This document shows, in pieces, positions 27,698 through 35,906 of a stretch of 64,000 nucleotides of DNA. The position numbers and the translations under genes are program-made. The DNA comes from Firm-04 sp045596625. GTDB taxonomy: Bacteria > Bacillota > Clostridia > Oscillospirales > Ruminococcaceae. The stretch lies in assembly GCA_045596625.1 (NCBI GenBank), contig JAZOCU010000054.1, positions 186,001 to 250,000 of the forward strand, written 5' to 3'. The notes under the pieces were generated by a model. It saw only the letters and a program-made list of their open reading frames with translations. It had not been told where the DNA came from and did not search any database. How positions within the stretch are numbered: position 1 is the first letter of the stretch; each line of letters opens with the position of its first letter.

Positions 27698-28969
27698 ATG
27701 AAACAGGATTTGATCGCAATCTTGGATTTGGGCAGCGAGCAGAATGCTGCTCTTGCACGCCAGATTCGTGCTAAGGGTGTTTACAGTGAGGTATATCCCG
27801 GTACGATTACTCTTGATGAGCTTGCCGGAAAACCCGGCTTGAAAGGCGTGATTCTGAATCCCGGCGAAAACGCCGCCAACAGTCCTTCCGGTATCGGATA
27901 TCAGACCGAAGGACTTGCAGTCCCCGTCATCACCGCATTGCCTCAAGAGTATCTGGGCGAAGTCTATCCCGAAGATGCGCTGCATGCATTTTTGTTTGAT
28001 ACCTGCCACTGCGAAAAGAACTGGAACATGGAAAACTTTATCGAAGATCAGATCACACTCATGCGGGAACAGATCGGCAATGATCGTGTGATTCTTGCTC
28101 TCTCCGGCGGCGTGGATTCTTCTGTTGTTGCTGCACTGCTGATCAAGGCGATCGGCAAGCAGCTTACCTGCGTACACGTTAATCACGGCCTGCTCCGTAA
28201 GGGCGAGCCTGAGGAGGTTTGCCGTGTCTTCCGCGAGGAAATGGATGCAGATCTTATTTATGTCGATGCTGTCGATCGATTCCTCAATCTGCTGGCAGGC
28301 GTAGAAGATTCCGAGCAAAAGCGCAAGATCATCGGCAAGGAATTCATTGAAGTGTTCAACGAGGAAGCTGCTAAGCTGCAGGGAATCAAATTCCTTGCAC
28401 AGGGTACCATTTATCCCGATATCGTTGAGAGCGGTATGCAGTCCGGCAAATCTGTAAAGGCACATCATAATGTAGGCGGTCTGCCCGAGGAAATGAAGTT
28501 TGAACTGGTTGAACCGCTGAAGTATCTCTTCAAGGATGAAGTCCGAGCTTGCGGTAAGGCACTTGGTCTGCCGGATTCTATGGTCTATCGTCAGCCGTTC
28601 CCCGGCCCTGGCCTTGGTGTACGCTGCGTTGGCGCTATCACCAGAGATCGCTTGGAGGCTGTGCGTGAATCGGATGCCATTCTGCGTGAGGAATTTGCCA
28701 AGGCAGGTCTTGAAGGTAAGGTTTGGCAGTATTTCACCTTGATCCCCGATTTCCGTTCCGTTGGTGTGCGTGATAACAATCGCTGCTTCGAGTGGCCTGT
28801 GATCATTCGCGCCGTCAATACCGTAGACGCTATGACCGCTACCATTGAGCCTTTGGATTGGACATTGTTGGGTAAGATCACCGATCGTATCCTTAACGAA
28901 GTGAAGGGTGTCAATCGTGTGCTGTATGATATCACCCCCAAGCCCACCGGCACTATTGAGTGGGAATAA
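27698..28969 (+). CDS. guaA: GMP synthase with vestigial glutaminase domain
   Basis: 423-residue enzyme that aminates XMP to GMP. The ATP pyrophosphatase domain is intact: PP-loop LALSGGVDSSV at 134-143, FPGPGLGVR, and the C-terminal dimerisation end PTGTIEWE. The glutamine amidotransferase half is cut to about 100 residues (usual about 195): it starts AILDLGSEQNAALARQIR and keeps the linker MENFIEDQI, but the nucleophile motif (GxCxG) and the His/Glu pair are missing. The enzyme should therefore use free ammonia or a partner glutaminase. The start follows AAAGGCTTGG. Its 3' end is an integration site (see island). Confidence 0.9.
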   Translation: MKQDLIAILDLGSEQNAALARQIRAKGVYSEVYPGTITLDELAGKPGLKGVILNPGENAANSPSGIGYQTEGLAVPVITALPQEYLGEVYPEDALHAFLFDTCHCEKNWNMENFIEDQITLMREQIGNDRVILALSGGVDSSVVAALLIKAIGKQLTCVHVNHGLLRKGEPEEVCRVFREEMDADLIYVDAVDRFLNLLAGVEDSEQKRKIIGKEFIEVFNEEAAKLQGIKFLAQGTIYPDIVESGMQSGKSVKAHHNVGGLPEEMKFELVEPLKYLFKDEVRACGKALGLPDSMVYRQPFPGPGLGVRCVGAITRDRLEAVRESDAILREEFAKAGLEGKVWQYFTLIPDFRSVGVRDNNRCFEWPVIIRAVNTVDAMTATIEPLDWTLLGKITDRILNEVKGVNRVLYDITPKPTGTIEWE

Positions 28970-28987
28970 AGGTCAAAATTCTCTCAG
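28958..28987 (+). repeat. attL-type core direct repeat at the guaA 3' end
   Basis: Thirty bases comprising the last guaA codons, its stop and the following 18 bases recur exactly at 32960-32989, 4,002 bases away. This fits site-specific integration at the guaA terminus, which leaves the gene intact. Confidence 0.8.
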
Positions 28988-29128
28988 TTCTCTGAGGTAT
29001 CACAGAGCTTCATTTTTCTCATAAAAGCTCGATTTATCTCGTGTTTTCTCCGCATTCTCAAGAATTGGAGTTTGATCTGAGGTCAATTTGATACCAAAAA
29101 CAGAATAATTTCAAGTGGCTTTATAGTG

Positions 29129-29168
29129 ATCCGCTCACCCTTATGCGAGTAAAGGTGAGCGGATTTCT
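29129..29168 (+). terminator. Terminator downstream of guaA (repeat copy 1)
   Basis: Stem ATCCGCTCACC / GGTGAGCGGAT with a 14-nt loop and TTTC tail, inside the left repeat. It probably ends guaA transcription. Confidence 0.75.
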
Positions 29169-29339
29169 TACATATCGGGACATTTCAGAGGAAATCGGGC
29201 GTTATCACACCGTTTCACCCCATCCTGGAGAATTTATTTGGTACTGCGAAAAGTAGTGTCAACTGGCTTTGGAGTTCCCACTTTTGATGCAGTTGGTACA
29301 CCGATTGGTACTAAATATATATTTTCAGGAGGGCATTTT

Positions 29340-29681
29340 ATGGGTGCTTACAAAGACAAAGGCGGACGTTGGTACGTATCCGTCCGCTACAAAAACTGGC
29401 TGGGAGAACCATCCCGCAAAACCAAGAGAGGCTTTACTACGAAACGCGATGCGCTGGCGTGGGAACGGGAGTTTCTGCAGAAATCTGCAGGCAGCTTGGA
29501 TATGACTTTCAACTCGTTCTACGAGGTTTATCAGAACGACTTGCAGAATCGCATCCGACAAAACACTTGGGTGACAAAGAGCAGCATCATCGAAAAGAAG
29601 ATCCTGCCGTATTTCGGAGACAAGCGTGTACGTGATGTGAAGCCAGTGGATGTTCTCCATATTCCGAAAATCCAACTTTAG
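29340..29681 (+). pseudogene. Truncated phage-type tyrosine integrase
   Basis: 113 residues beginning MGAYKDKGGRWYVSVRYKNW, the AP2-like arm-binding domain of Tn916/phage-type integrases, followed by the start of the SAM-like core-binding domain (TFNSFYEVY...VTKSSIIEKKILPYFGDK). The stop falls where the catalytic domain should begin, so the R-H-R-Y residues are all absent; a full protein is about 370-400 residues. AGGAGGGC precedes the ATG. Directly after the stop another frame reads LVRATALANGWFAEEEI to a TAA at 29747, probably the tail of a different gene joined by deletion. Confidence 0.8.
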
Positions 29682-29760
29682 TCCGAGCTACAGCGTTAGC
29701 TAATGGATGGTTTGCGGAAGAAGAAATCTTAATGTTAGAGGTTACGTAAGTGTGTGATAG

Positions 29761-29795
29761 TAGCATTTGTGCAAACACTGTTTGCACAAATGCTA
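29761..29795 (+). repeat. Perfect 16-bp inverted repeat
   Basis: Arms TAGCATTTGTGCAAAC (29761-29776) and GTTTGCACAAATGCTA (29780-29795) around a 3-nt centre. There is no T run, so it is not a normal terminator. It lies 127 bases before the HEPN-motif gene and may be an operator, a protein-binding site or part of the element's ends. Confidence 0.85.
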
Positions 29796-29921
29796 TAGGG
29801 CAATGATTTCACTTAAACAAGTAGAGTGGAAATGGATAGGGTCCAAATTACGTATTTAAGAACCCTGCTACATGGTTCAAGCCTCATGATATTAATTAAT
29901 TTCACACTAGGAGATGGCATC

Positions 29922-31787
29922 ATGTGTAAACACATATTGGATGTAATACGAAAGTTTCATAAGCAGTTTTTTCAGCGAAAGCATAGTACAATCACGAACG
30001 GTGATGTAAGGGAGGCTATTTTTAATCAAATATGCTATGAACTACCAACCTTGTATGATAAAAGGATATTCAAGGTCACATCGTTTGAACGTTTAGGCAA
30101 ATTATACTATGAATATATACAGGCTTCCGTTGATTGTGCAACTGATGATATTATTCGAGAAGTGATTCGAGCGATGAGTGCTTCAGAATCGGAATTTGCT
30201 CAGCAACGAGATTATTGGTTGGCTTTGACAGACCTTGCTCATATAGAAGCATTGCCGCGTGATGTTTATGTAAAAGTAAAAAAAGAATACAATACTGCAT
30301 ATCGACTGAGTTATCAAAATGCCAAGAAGAAATATAAAGCAAAACTTGATTCTCTAACATCTGAGATTTCTCGGTTAGAGAATGAACGTGAAGGTATAAA
30401 GAAAAAGCTTCAGAAAAACAGAGCCGTCACTTATGATATAACTTTGGATGAGGATCGCTATCGCACGGTTTGCTCGGAGCACTATAAAGTGAGCACTAGG
30501 AAAGAGCAATTGGAATTCCTCTATTCCGCCATATGCGAAAGGCTTGATAAATTTTGTAAAATAGACGATTCAGAGGAACAGATTGATATTTGGTTAAGAA
30601 AAAAGTCACTCGAAATATCAGTTCTAGATACAGATGTGGAAACATTATTTCTTCCTTATATAAGTTTTCTTTCAATTCTAGAAAGCGATATCGATGATGA
30701 TCGATTTGTTCTGAATCAGGTGAAGATTCTTGCATTAGTTGATATTTATCGCGAGAAACAACATGAGGCCATTTATATTACAGATGAAAGTGCTCGTCAA
30801 AACATGATTAATGAATACTCCGCAGCAATGGCCTCGATACCAAACTCCGATGCTTTATCCGCAGCCCACAAAACGAGCCGTAATGACTACCTAGGAAAAC
30901 TTAACCATCTAATTAACGAATTCGATGTGATAAGCCTGATAAAAGATGATATTAATAATAGTGTTACCTTACGAACACGTGCGAGTTTACTACATGATAT
31001 TTTGAAATTGTATATTGACGGCAACTATACTCTTTTTAATTGCACTGCACCAATACAAATCGAGGGAATGTTTGCTGATTTCTTATATGCAGCCAACACC
31101 TTCAAACGCTTTACAGATATGGATCTGTTTGAACGTGACGTACTGAACATAAAATTGAAAAAGCTTGCGGATTGTAGCGAGGTCGATCTAGAAGTAGTAG
31201 AATATTTTGAGTTTTATTTTACAAATCTTGTTAGAAATCGTGCAGCTCATGGACGGTACATAAAGGCAAGCAATGCACAGGATGATGAGATATTGGCAAA
31301 GGAATTGCTGCTTGATATGAAGTGTTTAACACACCAAATAAGGAGAAAAGCAGAGGTGGAGAGAATGCTTCGTTGCATCCAAGGATATCTTGATTGTTGT
31401 AATATGCCTGGTACATCATTGCCAGACGCAATATACGGGGCTCTATATGGTGATTTCACAGGCCGCCGTATGCATCTTTCTTATGATTCTTTAGAACAGT
31501 ATAATCCGATACAGTTTTTATATTGGATTATCAATCCATATTACGAAAAAATATTCCAAACAATGTCAGTTGATAATGAGGTGAAGAAAATTAGAGGATA
31601 TCTTTACAGCGAGAATTTTTGGAGATATACATATAACAAAATACAACGAGATATGTTGTTGGGAAGAAAATTTGATCCAGATGTCAATTCTGCTGTAAAA
31701 TGCATGTTCAAGTGTCCTTTAACTACTGAATCAAAACGGTGGCTTGGCAAGATTCATAATATTCTCAATGATCGCAAGAATACATAA
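29922..31787 (+). CDS. HEPN-motif protein of unknown family (putative defence effector)
   Basis: 621 residues, rich in helix, no signal or membrane segment. A coiled coil lies at about 130-170. At 433-445 the helix FTNLVRNRAAHGRY contains R438-N-x3-H443, the RNxxxH motif of HEPN ribonucleases; the sequence before it (EGMFADFLYAANTFKRF ... LKKLADCSE) fits the preceding HEPN helices. HEPN domains cleave RNA in many toxin and abortive-infection systems; that role here is inference. The start at 29922 was chosen for AGGAG eight bases upstream rather than the GTG at 29826. AT-rich codon use differs from the chromosomal flanks. Confidence 0.65.
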   Translation: MCKHILDVIRKFHKQFFQRKHSTITNGDVREAIFNQICYELPTLYDKRIFKVTSFERLGKLYYEYIQASVDCATDDIIREVIRAMSASESEFAQQRDYWLALTDLAHIEALPRDVYVKVKKEYNTAYRLSYQNAKKKYKAKLDSLTSEISRLENEREGIKKKLQKNRAVTYDITLDEDRYRTVCSEHYKVSTRKEQLEFLYSAICERLDKFCKIDDSEEQIDIWLRKKSLEISVLDTDVETLFLPYISFLSILESDIDDDRFVLNQVKILALVDIYREKQHEAIYITDESARQNMINEYSAAMASIPNSDALSAAHKTSRNDYLGKLNHLINEFDVISLIKDDINNSVTLRTRASLLHDILKLYIDGNYTLFNCTAPIQIEGMFADFLYAANTFKRFTDMDLFERDVLNIKLKKLADCSEVDLEVVEYFEFYFTNLVRNRAAHGRYIKASNAQDDEILAKELLLDMKCLTHQIRRKAEVERMLRCIQGYLDCCNMPGTSLPDAIYGALYGDFTGRRMHLSYDSLEQYNPIQFLYWIINPYYEKIFQTMSVDNEVKKIRGYLYSENFWRYTYNKIQRDMLLGRKFDPDVNSAVKCMFKCPLTTESKRWLGKIHNILNDRKNT

Positions 31788-31922
31788 GGATTATCTATGT
31801 TGCTCGAGGCATTTGAATCAATATCAAATTCAAATCGTCCTATAGAATAGATTTTAGAATTTATAGAAAAAGAACTATGGTTCAGAGTACATTGTTTCAG
31901 TGCAAGGAGGGCGCACGTTTGA

Positions 31923-32600
31923 ATGGAAAATTTTTATAACATAATAAATGAGCATCACTCGGAGTCATGTTTGTGTGAATTACAGATTAATTGGAATGTA
32001 CCTGTTATTACATATAAGCAAAAAGACAGTGGCTATATTGTTCAGGTGTTTTCACGAAAATTAACACCTCAAAACATCCTAAAGACACCAGAATATGAAG
32101 ACATATCGTATGCGGAAGCTTGGTGTGTATGTAACGGAAAAATCATCGAAGAGGATAGAGGAGAATTGTGCAATGACATATTTTCAATAGGAAACCCATT
32201 GGATGAATTTTCGGAATTCTCGAGGTCTGTAGGTACCAAAGGTCAATTTGAATTTACAGGGAAAGTTTTCTGGATTTCGTACGATAACTATTTATATGAT
32301 GAAATAAACAATTGGTCACGGACAACTGTAAAGCAAGCCAGTGAGCTAAAAGCCTCATATAACTTTACTCAATTTGTAAACTTAAAACAATGTTTTGAAC
32401 GAACACCATTTATTCATACATGGGATCTAACTGACGAAAACATTATATATATTAACGCCAAACAAAGACTATTTAGGTTTTGCCCCAATAACACCAAGCG
32501 AGATAAAGAATTGTTAGAAGAGAATGCTGCTTATTTGCTTGGAGAAAAATATCAGTATTTGGCAGAAAGAATAATAACAGAATGGCACAATCAATGGTAA
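31923..32600 (+). CDS. Protein of unknown function in the guaA island
   Basis: 225 residues, soluble, no motif recognised. AAGGAGGGC lies upstream of the ATG at 31923. It is AT-rich like the HEPN gene 135 bases before it and on the same strand, so the two are probably a cargo unit. It contains several aromatic-rich beta-like stretches and cysteines near 16, 18, 68 and 70. It might be a partner, antitoxin or sensor of the HEPN protein, but nothing in the sequence shows which. Confidence 0.6.
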   Translation: MENFYNIINEHHSESCLCELQINWNVPVITYKQKDSGYIVQVFSRKLTPQNILKTPEYEDISYAEAWCVCNGKIIEEDRGELCNDIFSIGNPLDEFSEFSRSVGTKGQFEFTGKVFWISYDNYLYDEINNWSRTTVKQASELKASYNFTQFVNLKQCFERTPFIHTWDLTDENIIYINAKQRLFRFCPNNTKRDKELLEENAAYLLGEKYQYLAERIITEWHNQW

Positions 32601-32818
32601 TTGATAACACTATGGTGGATATCAGGAGACGTTGCTGTTAGTATACTTGTATGTATTCCACATTTCTGCTATAATAAAGATGCTCCTAAAGGAGCACGAC
32701 CTTTACATACACCTTTGTATTCAAACATCAAAGCCAGTTGAACTGTAGGACAGAGCCAAGTATCACTTACTGAAAAAGAATAACGAAATTTTTCTCCGCC
32801 GATTTTTCAGAAAATTGA

Positions 32819-32847
32819 TACCAGATTTTGATACCAAAACAGTACCA
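32819..32847 (-). repeat. Three TACCA repeats near the right end of the island
   Basis: TACCA occurs at 32819, 32832 and 32843, spaced 11-13 bp. The inverse TGGTA occurs at 29239, 29294 and 29306 near the left end. This is the layout of integrase arm-type sites. Confidence 0.4.
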
Positions 32848-32959
32848 AACGGGCTGAGAACACAGAGAATACAGAGAAAAACGAAGCAAAACGAGAGAAA
32901 TCTCACGGAAATTAGCCCAAAATAAGGCGAAAAGTAACTGTGGGAAAGAACTCGTAAGC

Positions 32960-33316
32960 GAGTGGGAATAAAGGTCAAAATTCTCTCAGCTCTCTGAGGT
33001 CCCACAGAGCCTCATTTTTCTCAAAAAAGCTTGATTTATCTCGTGTTTTCTCTACATTCTCAAGATTTGGAGTTTGAGTTGAGGTCAATTTGATCCCAAA
33101 AACAGAATAATTTCAAGTGGCTTTATAGTGATCCGCTCACCCTTATGCGAGTAAAGGTGAGCGGATTTCTTACATATCGGGACATTTCAGAGAAAATCGG
33201 GCGGTATCATGCTACCGCAACCCATCCTGGAGAATTTATTTGGTACTGTAAAAAGTAGTGTCAACTGGCTTTGGAGTTCCCATGTTTGATACCGTTGGTA
33301 CACCAATTGGTACGTC
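32960..33316 (+). repeat. Right core repeat and second copy of the ~360-bp repeat
   Basis: Begins with the 30-nt guaA-terminus core (32960-32989, attR-type) and continues as an imperfect copy of 28958-29316, ending where the integrase gene should begin. This looks like the left end of a second, mostly deleted element in tandem. The 32601-32959 stretch shows no gene; 33317-33449 likewise. Confidence 0.8.
33131..33170 (+). terminator. Hairpin, repeat copy 2
   Basis: Same stem ATCCGCTCACC / GGTGAGCGGAT as in the left repeat; arms are fully conserved while surrounding bases vary, which suggests function. Confidence 0.6.
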
Positions 33317-33449
33317 TTTGTGAATAAAGACGTTCGGGATATTTTTTCTTGACCATACGAATATCGTACTATCATCTCAATTCTGATTTCATTTTTTATT
33401 CTGCAATGCAATGCGTTTCTCATTCAAGATAGTGTCTTATTGCAAGCCA

Positions 33450-33478
33450 TTGACAATTCAGTCTACATGGTGTAGAAT
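33450..33478 (+). promoter_or_regulatory. Promoter of the blaI-blaR1-like operon
   Basis: TTGACA (33450-33455), 17-bp spacer, TAGAAT (33473-33478). A repressor dyad overlaps the spacer end and the -10. Confidence 0.85.
33462..33476 (+). promoter_or_regulatory. BlaI-type operator 1
   Basis: Palindrome TCTACA-TGG-TGTAGA with the TACA/TGTA core bound by BlaI/MecI repressors. It covers the -10 region, so binding would block initiation and give autorepression. Confidence 0.75.
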
Positions 33479-33487
33479 ATAAGTGGT

Positions 33488-33500
33488 CTACAGCTTGTAG
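33488..33500 (+). promoter_or_regulatory. BlaI-type operator 2
   Basis: CTACA-GCT-TGTAG, same core as operator 1, just downstream of the transcription start and before the ribosome binding site. Confidence 0.65.
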
Positions 33501-33521
33501 GCTGAAAGGAGGCGACCACAA

Positions 33522-33884
33522 ATGAGTGATTATCAAATGGGTGCTGTGGAATCTCGTTTTGCCGATATTATCTGGGAAAACGAACCGATTTCCTCCGCCG
33601 AGCTTGCAAAGCGCAGCGAAGCATTGATGAAATGGAAAAAATCCACAACCTATACGGTTTTGAAGCGGCTTTGTGAAAAAGGTATTTTTCAGAATCAAAA
33701 GGGCATTGTGACCTCATTGATCTCAAGGCAGGAGTTTTACGCTATTCAAAGTGAAAAATTCGTAGCGGAAACATTCGGAGGTTCGCTGCCTGCGTTTCTG
33801 GCTGCATTCACAGCGCGAAAGCATCTGACGCCCGAAGAAGCGGCGCATCTGCGCCGGATGATTGCCGAATATGAGGAGGGCTGA
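33522..33884 (+). CDS. BlaI/MecI-family transcriptional repressor
   Basis: 120-residue winged-helix repressor. The N-terminal DNA-binding part reads MGAVESRFADIIWENEPISSAELAKRS, with the recognition region KKSTTYTVLKRLCEKG typical of BlaI; the C-terminal dimerisation helices follow. AAAGGAGG precedes the ATG. It is the first gene of a two-gene operon with its membrane sensor peptidase 2 bases downstream, and probably represses its own promoter until the sensor cleaves it. Confidence 0.9.
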   Translation: MSDYQMGAVESRFADIIWENEPISSAELAKRSEALMKWKKSTTYTVLKRLCEKGIFQNQKGIVTSLISRQEFYAIQSEKFVAETFGGSLPAFLAAFTARKHLTPEEAAHLRRMIAEYEEG

Positions 33885-33886
33885 AA

Positions 33887-35695
33887 ATGGAATCGTTGTT
33901 TTTTACGATTTTGAACATGAGCATTACAGGGAGCTGGCTTGTCCTTGTTGTGATGGTGCTGCGGCTGTTGCTGCGCAAAGCGCCGAAAGCCCTTGCAGTG
34001 ATGCTGTGGGCATTGGTCGGTATTCGGTTAATCTGTCCGTGGATGGTGGAAAGTCCTTTGAGTATGATCCCCAGTGTGGAGCCCATACCGGAGAACATAT
34101 TGTATGCGCAAACACCTGCCATTGACAGTGGAGTTGCAGCATTGGATTCTGTTGTGAACCCTGTGATTTCAAGCTCTTTCGCACCGCTGCCGAGCGGAAG
34201 TCGGAATCTGCTGCAGACAATTGCGCTGGCGGCTTCGATGGTATGGATAATCGGTATGGCAGGTATGCTTTTGTATGCGGTGATCAGCTATCTGCGCATT
34301 CATCACAAAGTGCGGGAAGCGGCTTTCGTAAAAGAGAACATCTGGGTCTGTGATCATATTGATACCCCCTTTGTCTTTGGGCTGCTGCGTCCACGGATTT
34401 ATCTGCCGTCCAATATGGAAAAGCCGGATGCCGATTATGTGATTGCACATGAAAAATCGCATCTTAAACGATTGGATCATCTATGGAAGCCCTTTGGCTT
34501 TTTGCTTTTGACCATCTATTGGTTCCATCCGTTGATATGGGCTGCCTATATCCTGCTTTGCAGAGATATCGAGCTGGCTTGCGATGAAAAAGTCATCGCG
34601 GGTATGGATACAGACGCCATCAAATCCTATTCCAATGCGCTGATCAATTGCAGTGTATCTCAAAAAATGATCATATCCTGCCCGCTTGCTTTCGGGGAAG
34701 TTGGAGTCAAGGGAAGAATCCGATCCATACTGCATTATAAAAAGCCCACACTCTGGATCATCCTTGCTGCGCTGGTTATCAGTATTGCAGCTGCGGTTTG
34801 CTTTTTAACCAATCCGCCCATCAATACAGAAATCTTTGGTGCAAATTACGAAACCGGAAAATGTCGTTTTAGCTTGGTGATCAGTGAGCAAAAGGAAACA
34901 AGGATCAATACATTGATGTTCGGCATACATTCGAATGGCGATGTTTATAAAGATTTCGGAGACGGATGCATCACTTTTCTCGGAACCCTTCAGAAATCCG
35001 AATTTACGCAGGCGGATCTCAACCGCATCATGCAAGAAGAAAATGGGCCTGAGATTCCTCTGGGAACCATTGTCAATGCCTATGAGATTCCCGGCAGCAG
35101 TGAGGAGGGCGAAGATATTTTTCTTCAAAACAAAGCCGGAGATGTATTTTATATTAAGCGGCTTGCTGATGGCGGCATCCTGAATGTATTCGAACTGATC
35201 AAAAACAACACTACACCACTGCTCTGTCTTGGGGAAGAATCGGATCCATCGGGTACTGTTTCGGATTCTTCCAATGACCCTGCGGATTCCACAAACAGCA
35301 CCGAGCGCGCATTGAAGGAAAAATATCCGCAATATTTCGATTGTACCACTGATAAAGGTCTGGAAATCTATATTTGGCAAATGGCAGCAAATTCCTATTT
35401 CTGTGGATTGCTGCCCGGCAAAAACAGTAATTATACAGATAGTACACTGATGCGGCTTGTGCCTGCCACAATCGAAGAAATGAGAATCATTGTGGCTTCT
35501 TATCATCTGCCGCAGGAGGAGGTTGTGATTCTTCCGTTTCGCAATCCGATTTCCAGCTACTATTACGAAATTGATGATGCCTATTGTCAAAATCTAGAAG
35601 ACCTGTTTTGGTCAGAAAGCGCAATTGTTCCGCCGGCAGATCGTAATCCGATCATCGACTACCCTCCAGCATTGCAGATGGAATTATTGTCCTAA
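33887..35695 (+). CDS. BlaR1-like M56 sensor metallopeptidase, probable 3' frameshift
   Basis: 602-residue membrane protein with helices near 12-30, 38-50, 112-136, 203-225 and 287-305. The M56 zinc motif is HEKSH at 188-192, with the third ligand in ACDEK (Glu234). The extracytoplasmic part (310-602) has no penicillin-binding SxxK domain and no family I recognise, so the signal is probably not a beta-lactam. Near base 35672 a one-base change of frame would continue through NGENLTYWGEQG to a TAA at 35758-35760, so the true C-terminus may be about 22 residues longer and the present end a frameshift. Confidence 0.8.
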   Translation: MESLFFTILNMSITGSWLVLVVMVLRLLLRKAPKALAVMLWALVGIRLICPWMVESPLSMIPSVEPIPENILYAQTPAIDSGVAALDSVVNPVISSSFAPLPSGSRNLLQTIALAASMVWIIGMAGMLLYAVISYLRIHHKVREAAFVKENIWVCDHIDTPFVFGLLRPRIYLPSNMEKPDADYVIAHEKSHLKRLDHLWKPFGFLLLTIYWFHPLIWAAYILLCRDIELACDEKVIAGMDTDAIKSYSNALINCSVSQKMIISCPLAFGEVGVKGRIRSILHYKKPTLWIILAALVISIAAAVCFLTNPPINTEIFGANYETGKCRFSLVISEQKETRINTLMFGIHSNGDVYKDFGDGCITFLGTLQKSEFTQADLNRIMQEENGPEIPLGTIVNAYEIPGSSEEGEDIFLQNKAGDVFYIKRLADGGILNVFELIKNNTTPLLCLGEESDPSGTVSDSSNDPADSTNSTERALKEKYPQYFDCTTDKGLEIYIWQMAANSYFCGLLPGKNSNYTDSTLMRLVPATIEEMRIIVASYHLPQEEVVILPFRNPISSYYYEIDDAYCQNLEDLFWSESAIVPPADRNPIIDYPPALQMELLS

Positions 35696-35782
35696 CGGCA
35701 AATGGTGAGAATTTGACCTATTGGGGCGAACAAGGCATCAATGCGTTTTATACACAATAAACCATATACCGCCCAAAACGGC

Positions 35783-35811
35783 TTGACAACCGGAATGTTC
35801 TGTGTTATACT
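35783..35811 (+). promoter_or_regulatory. Consensus promoter of the GNAT gene
   Basis: TTGACA (35783-35788), 17-bp spacer, TATACT (35806-35811), leaving a leader of about 160 nt. Confidence 0.8.
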
Positions 35812-35870
35812 TGCATTGTCGGAAGCTTTTCCGCTGCCGATCATCATCATTTCAGATAAGGAGTGTCTTT

Positions 35871-35906
35871 TTGAAGCATACCACGAAAAAGGAGATTGCA
35901 GCGTAA
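35871..35906 (+). CDS. Possible 11-residue leader peptide
   Basis: A TTG-started frame reads MKHTTKKEIAA and stops at 35904-35906; AAGGAG lies eight bases upstream. Its stop overlaps the left arm of the hairpin that follows. Arrangement fits translational attenuation, but so short a frame could be chance. Confidence 0.35.
   Translation: MKHTTKKEIAA

Larger units (their letters stand above)
28958..29316 (+). repeat. Left copy of a ~360-bp imperfect direct repeat
   Basis: The region aligns end to end with 32960-33316 with scattered substitutions, including the core repeat, a hairpin terminator and the sequence just upstream of the integrase gene. It marks the left end of an integrated element. 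Apart from the hairpin and short TGGTA repeats the non-coding stretch 28970-29339 holds no gene. Confidence 0.85.
28958..32989 (+). mobile_element. Degenerate integrative island at guaA
   Basis: About 4 kb between two identical 30-nt copies of the guaA terminus. Contents: a truncated tyrosine integrase, a perfect 16-bp palindrome, a 621-residue HEPN-motif protein and a 225-residue protein of unknown function. The interior is clearly more AT-rich than its neighbours. Without a complete integrase the element cannot move on its own. Confidence 0.75.

Noticed and set aside
31797..31850. A 17-codon frame between the HEPN and 225-residue genes
   Set aside because: No ribosome binding site and no similarity seen; probably chance or a decayed fragment.
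28970..33316. The ~360-bp repeats as an insertion sequence or CRISPR-like repeat
   Set aside because: No transposase, no terminal inverted repeats, only two copies, and each begins with the guaA terminus, which fits att sites instead.
33887..35695. M56 sensor as a true beta-lactam receptor
   Set aside because: No SxxK/SxN/KTG penicillin-binding domain is present in the extracytoplasmic part, and no beta-lactamase gene is nearby.
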